Of a stretch of 64,000 nucleotides of DNA, positions 32,317-40,545 are shown in pieces; the stretch's first letter is position 1; each line of letters opens with the position of its first letter. The stretch is from an uncultured Bacilli bacterium (lineage in GTDB: Bacteria; Bacillota_I; Bacilli_A; RF39; UBA660). A program made the position numbers and the translations under genes. Location: the NCBI GenBank assembly GCA_934129885.1, contig CAKOWU010000005.1, positions 1 through 64,000 on the forward strand. The letters run 5' to 3'. The notes beneath the pieces are model-generated. The model was not told the DNA's origin. It made no database searches and worked only from the letters and a program-made list of their open reading frames with translations.

Positions 32317-34846
32317 GTTTATTACTTAAATTTTTAAGGTTATATATGGCTGTTAAAGCCTCCATAGGTGTTAAGTTAAGCGGATCAATTTTTTCAAGTT
32401 CTTGTTCCACTAAAGATTTTTTAGGTATTAATTCATCTATTGGTAAGGTTTCTTGAATTTTTAAATCCCTTTTGACTTCATTACCTTCATATACCTTTAA
32501 TATTTGATCGGCTCTTTTAATTAAAGTATCTGGAAGGTGAGCAAGCCTTGCGACATGGATACCGTAGCTTTTATCAACACTTCCTTCTTCTAATTTATGC
32601 AAAAAGGTTATTTCGCCATCTTCTTCATAAGCACTTACATGAATATTACGCAAGCCAGATAAAGTATCTTCTAGGTCAGTTAATTCATGATAATGAGTTG
32701 AAAAGAAAGTTTTAGCCTTTATATGGTTATGAATATATTCAATAATTGCTTGTGCTAAAGCCATGCCATCAAATGTGGCAGTGCCTCTACCCAGTTCGTC
32801 AAATAAGATTAAACTTTTTTCAGTAGCATTTTCAATCGCATTACCAGCTTCAGTCATTTCTACCATAAATGTCGATTCCCCAGACACTAAATCATCAGAA
32901 GCCCCAATTCTAGTAAATATAGCATCAAATACAGGGATTTTAGCTTCTTTAGCGGGAACAAAGCACCCTATTTGAGCCATTATTGATATTAAAGCCATTT
33001 GTCTCATATAGGTTGATTTACCGGCCATGTTTGGACCTGTTATAAGCAAAATATTAGTATTTTTATCCATAATAATATCGTTTGGTACAAAGACACCGGA
33101 GATAACTTTTTCAACTACTGGATGTCTAGATTCTTTTATATATAGTTCATTTTCTGTAAGTATTGGTCTTATATAATTATTTTGTTCACTTACAGTTGCA
33201 AAAGACGCAAGTACATCAATTTCACTTATTATTTTAGCAATTTCTTGGAGAGAAGGAATATATCTTTTTGCTTCATCTCTAACGATTGAAAATAGTTCAT
33301 ATTCTAGTGATATTATTTTTTCTTCAGCATTTAGTATTAAAGCTTCTTTTTCCTTTAAAACAGGACTAATATATCTTTCAGCACCAGCAAGGGTTTGTTT
33401 TCTTTGATATCCCCATTCGTCTTTTACTAAATGAATATTACCTTTACTTATTTCTATGTAATAACCAAATACTCTGTTATAAGCGACTTTAAGATTTTTA
33501 ATACCTGTTCTTTCACGCTCATCATGTTCAAATTTAGCAACAAAGTCTTTACCACCTTTGCGTAAATCCTTTAATTCGTCTAGCTCTTTATTATAACCAT
33601 TTTTAATTAAATATCCTTCTTTTACAGAAATAGGTGGTTCTTCATATATACTATTTTCTAATAATTCATAAAGACTATCTAATGGTTTTAGTTCTTTATA
33701 GAAGTTTATCTTCTTTAAAATTTCGCTAATAAATGGTAAGACTTTTAAAGAATTTTTAAGTTGTAATAAGTCTCTAGCATTCGCACTACCAAAGGCAATT
33801 TTACCACTAAGTCTTTCTAGGTCGTAAACTTCATTTAAATAATTTTCTAAATCACTTTTTAAGATAAACTCTGTAAGTAATGTGTCTACAACATCATATC
33901 TTCGCTCTATCTCATTTTTATCTACTAAGGGAGTTAGAATATAATTTTTAAGACATCTAGCACCCATTGCGGTTTTCGTTTTATCAAGTAACCAAATAAG
34001 TGAATATGTTCTTTCTTTTAGCCTAAGTGTTTCTATAAGTTCTAAGTTTCTTTTAGTATGAACATCCATTTTTAAATAGTTTTGTTTATTTTTGATAATA
34101 GCTTTTTGAAGGTGATCTAAGCTTCTTTTTTGGTTATGCTCTATATAAGATATTAGATGCTTTACGGTATCTATCAGTCTTACATCTTCTAAATCTTCAT
34201 ATACAAATGAATAATTATCTGTAATATCATCAGATATAGAAATTGTTATATGAAACTGATTTTTTAGTATAGAATATATATTTTTATCAAAGTTATCACT
34301 CATTACTACTTCTTTTATGTCTAAATTTACTATTTCACTTATAAGTTTAGAAGGATTATGTTCTAAAAGCATGACATATACTTCACCAGTACTTATATCA
34401 CAGTAACAAAGGCCATAAGCATGACTAAAGGCTGTTACGCCGGCAATAAAGTTAAAATCTTCCGCTTTAATGATGTCACTATTCATAATAGTACCAGAAC
34501 TTACTATTTGGATTATTCCTCTTTTGACTATTCCTTTTGCGCCTTTAGGGTTTTCTAGTTGCTCGCATATTCCTATTTTATAGCCTTTTTCTATTAATTT
34601 ATCTATATAAGTATCTGCGGCATGATAAGGGATACCACACATAGGTACTCTTTCTTCAAGCCCACATGATTTACCAGTTAGGGTAAGTTCTAGTTCATGA
34701 CTTACTTTAATGGCATCATCAAAAAACATTTCATAGAAATCCCCTAATCTAAAGAATATTATTATGTCTTCATTTTCATTTTTTATTTCCAGATATTGCC
34801 TCATCATGGGCGTTACTTTATTAATATCAACATCTTTACGTTCCAT
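32312..34846 (-). CDS. mutS: DNA mismatch repair protein MutS
   Basis: The ATG at 34846 gives 844 residues. MutS binds mismatches and signals to MutL. The mismatch-reading motif is FFRLGDFYEMFFDDA near residue 35 (the Phe-x-Glu wedge is FYE). The clamp and core follow, then the ATPase with Walker A TGPNMAGKSTYMRQ at about residue 615, Walker B LFDELGRGTATFDG and FFSTHYHELTDL. The C-terminal tail (ELEKIDPLNLTPMEALTAIYNLK) is the usual dimerisation end. mutL is not in the window. It is last in the run that begins with rpsO. Confidence 0.97.
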   Translation of the reverse strand: MERKDVDINKVTPMMRQYLEIKNENEDIIIFFRLGDFYEMFFDDAIKVSHELELTLTGKSCGLEERVPMCGIPYHAADTYIDKLIEKGYKIGICEQLENPKGAKGIVKRGIIQIVSSGTIMNSDIIKAEDFNFIAGVTAFSHAYGLCYCDISTGEVYVMLLEHNPSKLISEIVNLDIKEVVMSDNFDKNIYSILKNQFHITISISDDITDNYSFVYEDLEDVRLIDTVKHLISYIEHNQKRSLDHLQKAIIKNKQNYLKMDVHTKRNLELIETLRLKERTYSLIWLLDKTKTAMGARCLKNYILTPLVDKNEIERRYDVVDTLLTEFILKSDLENYLNEVYDLERLSGKIAFGSANARDLLQLKNSLKVLPFISEILKKINFYKELKPLDSLYELLENSIYEEPPISVKEGYLIKNGYNKELDELKDLRKGGKDFVAKFEHDERERTGIKNLKVAYNRVFGYYIEISKGNIHLVKDEWGYQRKQTLAGAERYISPVLKEKEALILNAEEKIISLEYELFSIVRDEAKRYIPSLQEIAKIISEIDVLASFATVSEQNNYIRPILTENELYIKESRHPVVEKVISGVFVPNDIIMDKNTNILLITGPNMAGKSTYMRQMALISIMAQIGCFVPAKEAKIPVFDAIFTRIGASDDLVSGESTFMVEMTEAGNAIENATEKSLILFDELGRGTATFDGMALAQAIIEYIHNHIKAKTFFSTHYHELTDLEDTLSGLRNIHVSAYEEDGEITFLHKLEEGSVDKSYGIHVARLAHLPDTLIKRADQILKVYEGNEVKRDLKIQETLPIDELIPKKSLVEQELEKIDPLNLTPMEALTAIYNLKNLSNKH

Positions 34847-34863
34847 TTCCTTCACCGCCTACT

Positions 34864-35652
34864 TTATCTTGATCTACCCATTTCATTTTGCAGGCTTCTT
34901 TTTAATTCATCAAGATCTACACCGATACTTTTAAATGTATCGATATCATTTAAATTCCTTTTATCTTCTTCTATTTCTTCTAACAAAATTATTAAATGGT
35001 CTTTATTTAAAGATAAGATATTTTCTTTTGAAATAAGGCCTTTATAATAATCACTACCAAGTAAAGATATATATTTATCGTTTAAATTAAGACTTTTTAT
35101 ATACTCTACTTCTTCTATATTAAAGCCATATTTAAATAAACTAATATAATACTTAATGTTAATACCTTTTTCGTCACTAATTTTTATTAGATAGTTTTCT
35201 ATTTCTTTATCTAGGTTTGCCATATATATATTTTGTAAAGTGACTATTTTCTTGACACTATAATCTGGATTTAAAAGCAACATTAATTTTTCTTTTGGTA
35301 ATTCTGTAAAAGCAGTATTTATTTCAAATATTGCCGCACTCGAAAAATTTCCATCTCTTAATCTATTTATAATATCTCTATCACCTATTATACACATGGT
35401 ATCTTTTAAAGCAGACATTTTATTTTCTTCTAAAGGTACTAAATATTTTAAGTCTGCTAATGTTAAACCCTTGTTATAGGCTTTAAGTAATATACGCATC
35501 TTCTGAGGAGAGAGACTAGGATCAGTTAAAAGATCTAATACTTCTTTATCTTTAATGTAATCCTCACATTGTTCTAACATCTTTAATTGTTTTTTATCAA
35601 ATTCTAATGCCTTACCACTTTTAAGGACTCTAAGCATTGTTTTTATCTTCAT
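34864..35652 (-). CDS. Helical-repeat protein of unknown function
   Basis: A 262-residue protein predicted to be all helical, with recurring short units (VLDLLTDPSLSPQKMRILLKAYNKGLTLADLKYL; ILLNPDYSVKKIVTLQNIY; LFKYGFNIEEVEYIKSLNLNDKYISLLGSDYYKGLISKEN in pieces). The pattern, xxLxDPxhSxxxMxxLxxAYxxGLxxxDL, recalls repeat proteins seen beside other Bacillota genes without known function. The first codon overlaps the histidine kinase stop (ATGA). It lies between the kinase and mutS, which it precedes by 17 bp. Confidence 0.65.
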   Translation of the reverse strand: MKIKTMLRVLKSGKALEFDKKQLKMLEQCEDYIKDKEVLDLLTDPSLSPQKMRILLKAYNKGLTLADLKYLVPLEENKMSALKDTMCIIGDRDIINRLRDGNFSSAAIFEINTAFTELPKEKLMLLLNPDYSVKKIVTLQNIYMANLDKEIENYLIKISDEKGINIKYYISLFKYGFNIEEVEYIKSLNLNDKYISLLGSDYYKGLISKENILSLNKDHLIILLEEIEEDKRNLNDIDTFKSIGVDLDELKRSLQNEMGRSR

Positions 35653-36869
35653 TTTTCCACACTTTCTAATTTTTTAAATACACTAAATATAATTGTAAAT
35701 CCATTATCGTTATAGGCCTTTATATTGCCTTTATGCATAAGGGCAAATTCTTTACATATGGAAAGCCCAAGACCTGATATTTTTCTTGATTTATCTGTGG
35801 TAAAGAATGGATCAAATATTTTATCAAGAAATTCTTCGCTTACACCTTTACCGTTATCAGATATTTTAAAATATATATATTTATCATCTTCATATATATT
35901 TATAATAATACTCTGTGCTTTATATCTAATACTATTTGATATAATGTTTGAAAACATTCTTTTTAGTTTTAGTATATCTGCGGTTAGATAATCAGACTTC
36001 ACTTTATTTATAATGATAAAGTTAATTCCACTACCTTCTAAATCAAATTTATAATCATCATTTAATTCTTTTATTAAATCCTTTATTAAAATAATATTTA
36101 ATTTAAGCTTTTTATTATCATAGTTAATTAGGTAATCATCAAAGGAGTTTAATATACTTTTGATATGAATGCTTTTTTCGTTAATTTTTTTACTAAATTT
36201 ACGCATTTCTTCTTCGGTCGCTTTAGGAGATGAGACTAAAGAGGAATAACCAATCACAGATGTAAGAGGAGTTTTTATGTCATGAGATATACTCGCAATT
36301 ATACGTTTTTGTTCACTTTTTTCTTCTTCTAGTGAATCTGTTAAGTTAACAAATTCATTTTGTATTAAGTCAAGTTCACTTTTAACTTTTCTTTTTTTAG
36401 GTTTTTTACCAAATTTATAGTTTTTAATGTCATTTATGATACTTTCTATTGGCGTGATTATTTTTTTATTAGCAAATAAACTTACAATTAATATGATTAA
36501 AGATACAACTATTGTTTCAAAAAGTATAAGGGCTATCATTATTCTTTTTAAATTTAAACTTTTATAAGCGAATAATAAATATTCTTTATTATATACTTTG
36601 ACATTTTTCGCAAATATAAGGATTTTATCCTGCTCATTTGTGGTTATGGAAATATCATATTTTTTCGATATGGAAGATAAATCTTTTTCCATTTTTTCCT
36701 TTGTTTCATACTTATCTTTTACTTCTTTACTAATATCTGTTTTGTATATATTTTCTATACTAGGAAATATTTCTATACTATAAAAGATATACATAGAAAT
36801 AGTATTTATAAGTACTGCGAGTAATATTATGACAAAAAATTTTTTTCTTAAAGCATGGATTTTAAGCAT
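35649..36869 (-). CDS. Sensor histidine kinase of a two-component pair
   Basis: The protein is 406 residues: transmembrane helix (about 11-33), a short extracytoplasmic domain of about 75 residues, second helix (about 109-132), an HAMP-like linker (ANKKIITPIESIINDIKNYK), and the kinase. H-box IIASISHDIKTPLTSVIGYSS with His196, N-box MFSNIISNSIRYKA, G1 FKISDNGKGVSEEF, F-box FDPFFTTDKS, G2 SGLGLSICKEFALMHKG. The cognate regulator gene overlaps its start by 8 bp. Typical of EnvZ/PhoR-class sensors; the stimulus is unknown. Confidence 0.93.
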   Translation of the reverse strand: MLKIHALRKKFFVIILLAVLINTISMYIFYSIEIFPSIENIYKTDISKEVKDKYETKEKMEKDLSSISKKYDISITTNEQDKILIFAKNVKVYNKEYLLFAYKSLNLKRIMIALILFETIVVSLIILIVSLFANKKIITPIESIINDIKNYKFGKKPKKRKVKSELDLIQNEFVNLTDSLEEEKSEQKRIIASISHDIKTPLTSVIGYSSLVSSPKATEEEMRKFSKKINEKSIHIKSILNSFDDYLINYDNKKLKLNIILIKDLIKELNDDYKFDLEGSGINFIIINKVKSDYLTADILKLKRMFSNIISNSIRYKAQSIIINIYEDDKYIYFKISDNGKGVSEEFLDKIFDPFFTTDKSRKISGLGLSICKEFALMHKGNIKAYNDNGFTIIFSVFKKLESVEK

Positions 36870-37521
36870 TTAATTCTCCTACAAATTTATAACCATAACC
36901 CCAAACGGTAATGATATTTTTATTACCAATTTTATCTCTTAAATTTTTTATATTAACTGCGACAGTACCTATATCTCCATAATCTTTGCCCCAAACGCTT
37001 TCAAATATCTGTTCTTTAGAAAGCACCATACCGGCATTTTCCATTAAGTATCTAAGCAGTTCAAATTCTCTAGTAGAAAGTTCAATATTTTGTCCATTTT
37101 TTGTTACTTCAAAACTTTCTTTATTTAAGGTTATATCGTTTATTTTTATTAAATTGTTAAAAGGGCGTGCACTACTTCGAAGGTATGATTTTACTTTTAA
37201 AACAAGTTCTGTATTATCAAATGGTTTAGTTATGTAATCGTCGCCACCAACTTCATATCCTACTATTTTATCAGTTATTGTGTTTTTTGCAGATAAAAAT
37301 AGTATGGGTCTATTTATTTTATTTCTTATTTTTAAACATAGCTCTGTGCCAGACATCGATGGCATCATAATGTCTAGTAATATTAAATCATAAAAAGAGG
37401 CAATATTCATAACCTCTTTGGGGTCGTCACTTATATAGGTATCAATTCCCTCTTTTTTTAATATTAAGGATATTAATTCAGCAATATCTTTATCATCGTC
37501 CACTATTAATACCTTTGACAT
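36862..37521 (-). CDS. OmpR-family response regulator
   Basis: A 219-residue regulator. The receiver domain has the acidic pair VDDDKD, the phosphoacceptor Asp50 in LILLDIMMP, Ser/Lys switch residues in FLSAKN and YITKPFDN. The winged-helix output domain (about 125-217) has ELSTREFELLRYLMENAGMV, FESVWGKDYGDIGTVAVNIKNLRDKI and VWGYGYKF. It lies 11 bp after pnp and overlaps the kinase gene. The binding site is unknown; the 12-bp-spaced direct repeats upstream of cls (49143-49164) have a form that such regulators bind, but a link is not shown. Confidence 0.95.
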   Translation of the reverse strand: MSKVLIVDDDKDIAELISLILKKEGIDTYISDDPKEVMNIASFYDLILLDIMMPSMSGTELCLKIRNKINRPILFLSAKNTITDKIVGYEVGGDDYITKPFDNTELVLKVKSYLRSSARPFNNLIKINDITLNKESFEVTKNGQNIELSTREFELLRYLMENAGMVLSKEQIFESVWGKDYGDIGTVAVNIKNLRDKIGNKNIITVWGYGYKFVGELNA

Positions 37522-37532
37522 ACTATCACCCC

Positions 37533-39662
37533 TTACTTAAGTGCGGCTTTTCTAGAAAGGTTTAATCTTCCTTTTTTATCGTATCCTTGAGATTTTACTA
37601 AAATTTCGTCACCAACTTTTACAACGTCGCTAGGTTTATCCACTCTCTTGATATCTAGTTGTGATACATGGACAAGGCCTTCACATCCCGGCCACAATTC
37701 GACGAAACAACCGAAATCTTCGACTTTTACTACTTTACCAGTGTAGATTTTATCATCCTCTACTTCCCTTACGACATCTTTTATTCTCCTAGCCGTCTCT
37801 TCAATAATTTCTTTATCGGTATGATAGATGATAACTGTACCGTCGTCTTCTAAATCAACTTTTACGGCATTTGCGTCATTTACGGTTTTTACGTTACTAG
37901 ATTCCAAAATAATTCTCGTAATCATGTCGCCACCTTTACCAATAACGTCTTTTATTTTTTCTGGAGCAATAGAGAATGTCATCATTTTAGGAGCATATTT
38001 AGATACTTCTTTTCTTGGCTCTTTGATAGTATCTGTGATTACTTCTAAGATTTGACTCCTAGCCTCTTTTGCTTGATACAAGGCTTCTTTTAATATTTCT
38101 TTAGTTACACCTGTTATTTTAATATCCATTTGAAGAGCACATATTCCTTTGATTGTTCCTGCAACTTTAAAGTCCATATCTCCTAAGTGGTCTTCCATGC
38201 CTTGAATATCTGTTAGGATTGTATAATCATCACCATCTGTGATAAGTCCCATAGCGATACCGGCAACTGGAGCTTTAATCGGTACGCCAGCAGCCATTAA
38301 ACTCATGCATCCTGCACAGATACTGGCTTGTGATGATGAACCATTACTTTCTAATATTTCAGATACAACTCTTATTGTATAAGGAAATTCTTCTTCTGAT
38401 GGAATTACTTGTGCTAATGCCTTTTCACCAAGGGCACCATGTCCTACTTCTCTTCTACCTGGGGCACCATATCTACCGGTCTCTCCCACCGAAAATTGCG
38501 GGAAGTTATAATGTAGCATAAATCTTTTTTCGGACTCTAAATCAAGACCATCTAATATTTGGTGTTCGCCTAAGGCTCCCAATGTAGTTACAGAAAGACT
38601 TTGAGTTTGACCTCTTGTAAATAGTGCTGACCCATGAGTACGCGGTAATATATCTATACCAGCAGATAGTGGTCTTATTTCTTTCATACCACGACCATCG
38701 GCTCTAGTTTTTTCTTTAACTACGATTCTTCTAAATAGTTTATATTTTACATCTTCCATAACAAGGCTAACTTTTGTAAGTAATTCTTTAAGTTCGTTAT
38801 CGCTTAATACAGAATTTTCTTCTTTATATTTAATAAGTAAATTTTCTTTGATTTGTTCGATTTTGTCATTTTTTTCTAGTTTATCTTTAACTCTTAAAGC
38901 TTCATCTAGTGGTTTTTCTATGATACTTGCGACTTCTTCCTCTAATTCACTAGATATTTCTAATTTATCATACTCCATTTTAGGTTCGCCAATTTCTTTT
39001 ATTATTTCTTCTTCAAACGCTATTAATTCTTTTATGGCTTCATGCCCAAACATAAGGGCTTCTAACATATCATCTTCGCTTACTTCTTTAGCCGATGACT
39101 CAACCATATTTATGGCATCTTTTGTACCTGCGACAGTTAAATCTATATCGCTAAGTTCTGCTTCTTTAGTGGTTGGATTAATGATAAATTCCCCATTTAT
39201 TCTGCCAACTTTAACACTAGCAACTGGGCCATTAAAAGGGATTTTACTAATTGATGTTGCGAGTGATGAGCCAAATAAAGCAGCCATTTCCGGTGAATTA
39301 TCTGGATCTACTGATAAAACAGTATTTACTATTTGTACTTCATTTTTAAAGTCATGAGGGAATAAAGGACGCATTGGTCTATCTATCATTCTAGCCGCCA
39401 AGGTGGCATTTTCTGTTGGTCTCCCCTCTCTTTTTATAAATCCACCTGGTATTTTACCCACTGAATATAATTTTTCCTGATAAAGTACCATAAGTGGAAA
39501 AAAGTCTTTAAGTAAGTCTGCGCTTTTTGAAACCACAGCAGTAGATAGTATTACGGTATCTCCATATCTTACAAGGACTGCTCCAGTGGCTTGTTTGGCC
39601 AGTTCGCCATGTTCTACTATGAGTTTTCTTCCTCTAAAATCTAATTCAAATACTTTTTTCAT
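37533..39662 (-). CDS. pnp: Polyribonucleotide nucleotidyltransferase
   Basis: The ATG at 39662 follows GGAGG by 7 bp and gives 709 residues, the normal PNPase length. The enzyme degrades RNA 3' to 5' with phosphate. Two RNase PH-like domains are present: MVLYQEKLYSVGKIPGGFIKREGRP and PRTHGSALFTRGQTQSL, VGETGRYGAPGRREVGHGAL, with the catalytic GSSSQASICAGCMSL and IQGMEDHLGDMDFKVAGT. KH (IKDVIGKGGDMITRI) and S1 (YTGKVVKVEDFGCFVELWPGCEGLVHVS) domains follow. A hairpin between rpsO and pnp may set its level. Confidence 0.97.
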   Translation of the reverse strand: MKKVFELDFRGRKLIVEHGELAKQATGAVLVRYGDTVILSTAVVSKSADLLKDFFPLMVLYQEKLYSVGKIPGGFIKREGRPTENATLAARMIDRPMRPLFPHDFKNEVQIVNTVLSVDPDNSPEMAALFGSSLATSISKIPFNGPVASVKVGRINGEFIINPTTKEAELSDIDLTVAGTKDAINMVESSAKEVSEDDMLEALMFGHEAIKELIAFEEEIIKEIGEPKMEYDKLEISSELEEEVASIIEKPLDEALRVKDKLEKNDKIEQIKENLLIKYKEENSVLSDNELKELLTKVSLVMEDVKYKLFRRIVVKEKTRADGRGMKEIRPLSAGIDILPRTHGSALFTRGQTQSLSVTTLGALGEHQILDGLDLESEKRFMLHYNFPQFSVGETGRYGAPGRREVGHGALGEKALAQVIPSEEEFPYTIRVVSEILESNGSSSQASICAGCMSLMAAGVPIKAPVAGIAMGLITDGDDYTILTDIQGMEDHLGDMDFKVAGTIKGICALQMDIKITGVTKEILKEALYQAKEARSQILEVITDTIKEPRKEVSKYAPKMMTFSIAPEKIKDVIGKGGDMITRIILESSNVKTVNDANAVKVDLEDDGTVIIYHTDKEIIEETARRIKDVVREVEDDKIYTGKVVKVEDFGCFVELWPGCEGLVHVSQLDIKRVDKPSDVVKVGDEILVKSQGYDKKGRLNLSRKAALK

Positions 39663-39679
39663 TTTTTCCTCCATGCAAA

Positions 39680-39700
39680 AGGCACCCAAAAAGAGTGCCT
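39680..39700 (-). terminator. Intercistronic hairpin between rpsO and pnp
   Basis: AGGCACTC and GGGTGCCT form an 8-bp stem with a TTTTT loop, followed by TTTTGC, ending 8 nt before the pnp ribosome site. It could act as a partial terminator or as the processing hairpin known between rpsO and pnp in other bacteria. Confidence 0.6.
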
Positions 39701-39710
39701 ACTATATTTA

Positions 39711-39980
39711 TTATTTTCTAAGTCCAAGTTCTTTAATTAATGCTCTATATCTTGTAATATCTTTCTTAATTAGATATTTTTGTAAACTTTTTCTGTGTCC
39801 TACTTTTTTTAGTAGTCCTCTTCTAGAATGATAATCATGTGGATGTTGTTTTAGGTGGGCATTAAGTTCATTTATTTCTTCTGTAAGAATTGCAATTTGA
39901 ACTTCTGCAGAACCTGTATCTCCACTTTTTTTACCAAACTTTTTAACAATTGCTTCTTTCTTTTCTTTAGTTAAAGCCAT
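39711..39980 (-). CDS. rpsO: 30S ribosomal protein S15
   Basis: The ATG at 39980 follows AAAGGAG and gives exactly 89 residues, the standard S15 length; the three-codon upstream extension is not used in the family. Signature segments are DTGSAEVQIAILTEEINELNAHL, HPHDYHSRRGLLKKVGHRKSLQKYL and the final YRALIKELGLRK. rpsO-pnp is a conserved pair. Confidence 0.98.
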   Translation of the reverse strand: MALTKEKKEAIVKKFGKKSGDTGSAEVQIAILTEEINELNAHLKQHPHDYHSRRGLLKKVGHRKSLQKYLIKKDITRYRALIKELGLRK

Positions 39981-40063
39981 TTGTTTCACTCCTTTCGTTA
40001 TCTATTCGCTTATACCCAGAAATAAAGATGGAGTTCTTTAAATCCAAGAACAAGTACACATAT

Positions 40064-40092
40064 AATATACACTAGTTTTGAGAAAAGTTCAA
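40064..40092 (-). promoter_or_regulatory. rpsO promoter with structured leader
   Basis: TTGAAC (40092-40087), 17-bp spacer, TATATT (40069-40064) on the minus strand. The ~75-nt leader contains a GTTCTT/AAGAAC hairpin near its 5' end; S15 is known to bind its own leader in several phyla, so this could be an autoregulatory site, but no known S15 motif was verified. Confidence 0.6.
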
Positions 40093-40104
40093 GGTTTTTT
40101 ATGT

Positions 40105-40190
40105 GAAAATTTACGCAAAATGCCACCGTTCACATTGAACACGTTATTAGCGTTAGAGTTAGAATAAGGTGCGATAAGACGCATCACTTT
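40105..40190 (-). repeat. Template-repeat-like copy of the variable region (DGR TR candidate)
   Basis: The 45-nt core at 40131-40175 aligns without gaps to 40496-40540 inside the variable gene, same orientation, 31 of 45 identical. In coding sense the copy is rich in AAC/AAT codons (TCT AAC TCT AAC GCT, AAT AAC GTG), the hallmark of a template repeat. Of 13 coding-strand adenines in the copy, 9 differ in the other; of the other 32 bases, 5 differ. It could read as ATG at 40183 followed by RLIAPYSNSNANNVFNVNG to a TGA, so a decayed gene tail is the alternative. No reverse transcriptase is adjacent. Confidence 0.5.
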
Positions 40191-40204
40191 TCAAAAGTAT
40201 CCCT

Positions 40205-40338
40205 CATGGCCCGCTTTCCTGATTAGGCCATGTGTAAAATTTAAATTTAAACCGTCAGGCAGCTGCTTCCGCAGTCGCCTGATTATCCTGCGAGACTTTC
40301 GCTATCGCTCGTCCCTCTCCTGCGTCCCTTTCAGGGAC
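40205..40338. repeat. Array of GC-rich palindromes
   Basis: Three clear stem-loops and one weaker one stand in about 130 bases that are far more GC-rich than the surroundings: CATGGCC/GGCCATG (40205-40232), TCAGGC-ag-CTGC/GCAG-tc-GCCTGA with a TTCC loop (40255-40282), a weaker CGAG/CTCG (40291-40311), and GTCCCT/AGGGAC with a 3-nt loop (40324-40338). They lie between the variable gene and its template-like copy. No gene or tRNA is present. Confidence 0.75.
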
Positions 40339-40400
40339 TTACCTATTGCTTCGTTTATATTTTATCTTATCCTACAGTATATGGACTATTTGAAGTCCCG

Positions 40401-40416
40401 TCTCCCTCAAGGGAGA
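40401..40416. repeat. Perfect hairpin at the end of the variable region
   Basis: TCTCCC (40401-40406) and GGGAGA (40411-40416) form a perfect 6-bp stem with a 4-nt loop inside the codons for SLEGDG. Known DGR targets carry a hairpin or cruciform just past the variable region, so its position fits. Confidence 0.6.
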
Positions 40417-40429
40417 TATCAGAGGATAG

Positions 40430-40545
40430 ATAAAGAATTGGCGCCGCGCCGTCACTGTTGTGAGCACTGTCGGTGAAAAAGTAGCCGTCACTATCCACAT
40501 AGAACACGGGGAAAGCGCCGTCGCCAGAGTAAGGTGCGATTGTCC
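40430..40545 (-). repeat. Variable region (VR) candidate
   Basis: This GC-rich block encodes IAPYSGDGAFPVFYVDSDGY and the following FFTDSAHNSDGAAPIL. Its core at 40496-40540 matches the template-like copy at 40131-40175, with differences concentrated at template adenines (AAC to GGC twice, AAC to CCC, AAT to TAT, AAT to TTC). Confidence 0.5.

Noticed and set aside
38848..39357. Long + strand frame opposite pnp
   Set aside because: Antisense shadow of PNPase with serine-rich low-information sequence and no start signal.
40205..40338. Palindrome array as a CRISPR array
   Set aside because: The stem-loops differ from each other in sequence and spacing; there is no repeated unit with spacers.
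40190..40370. GC-rich palindromes as tRNA or rRNA fragments
   Set aside because: No cloverleaf, T-loop (GTTCGANTC) or CCA-proximal stem can be folded, and no rRNA core motifs are present.
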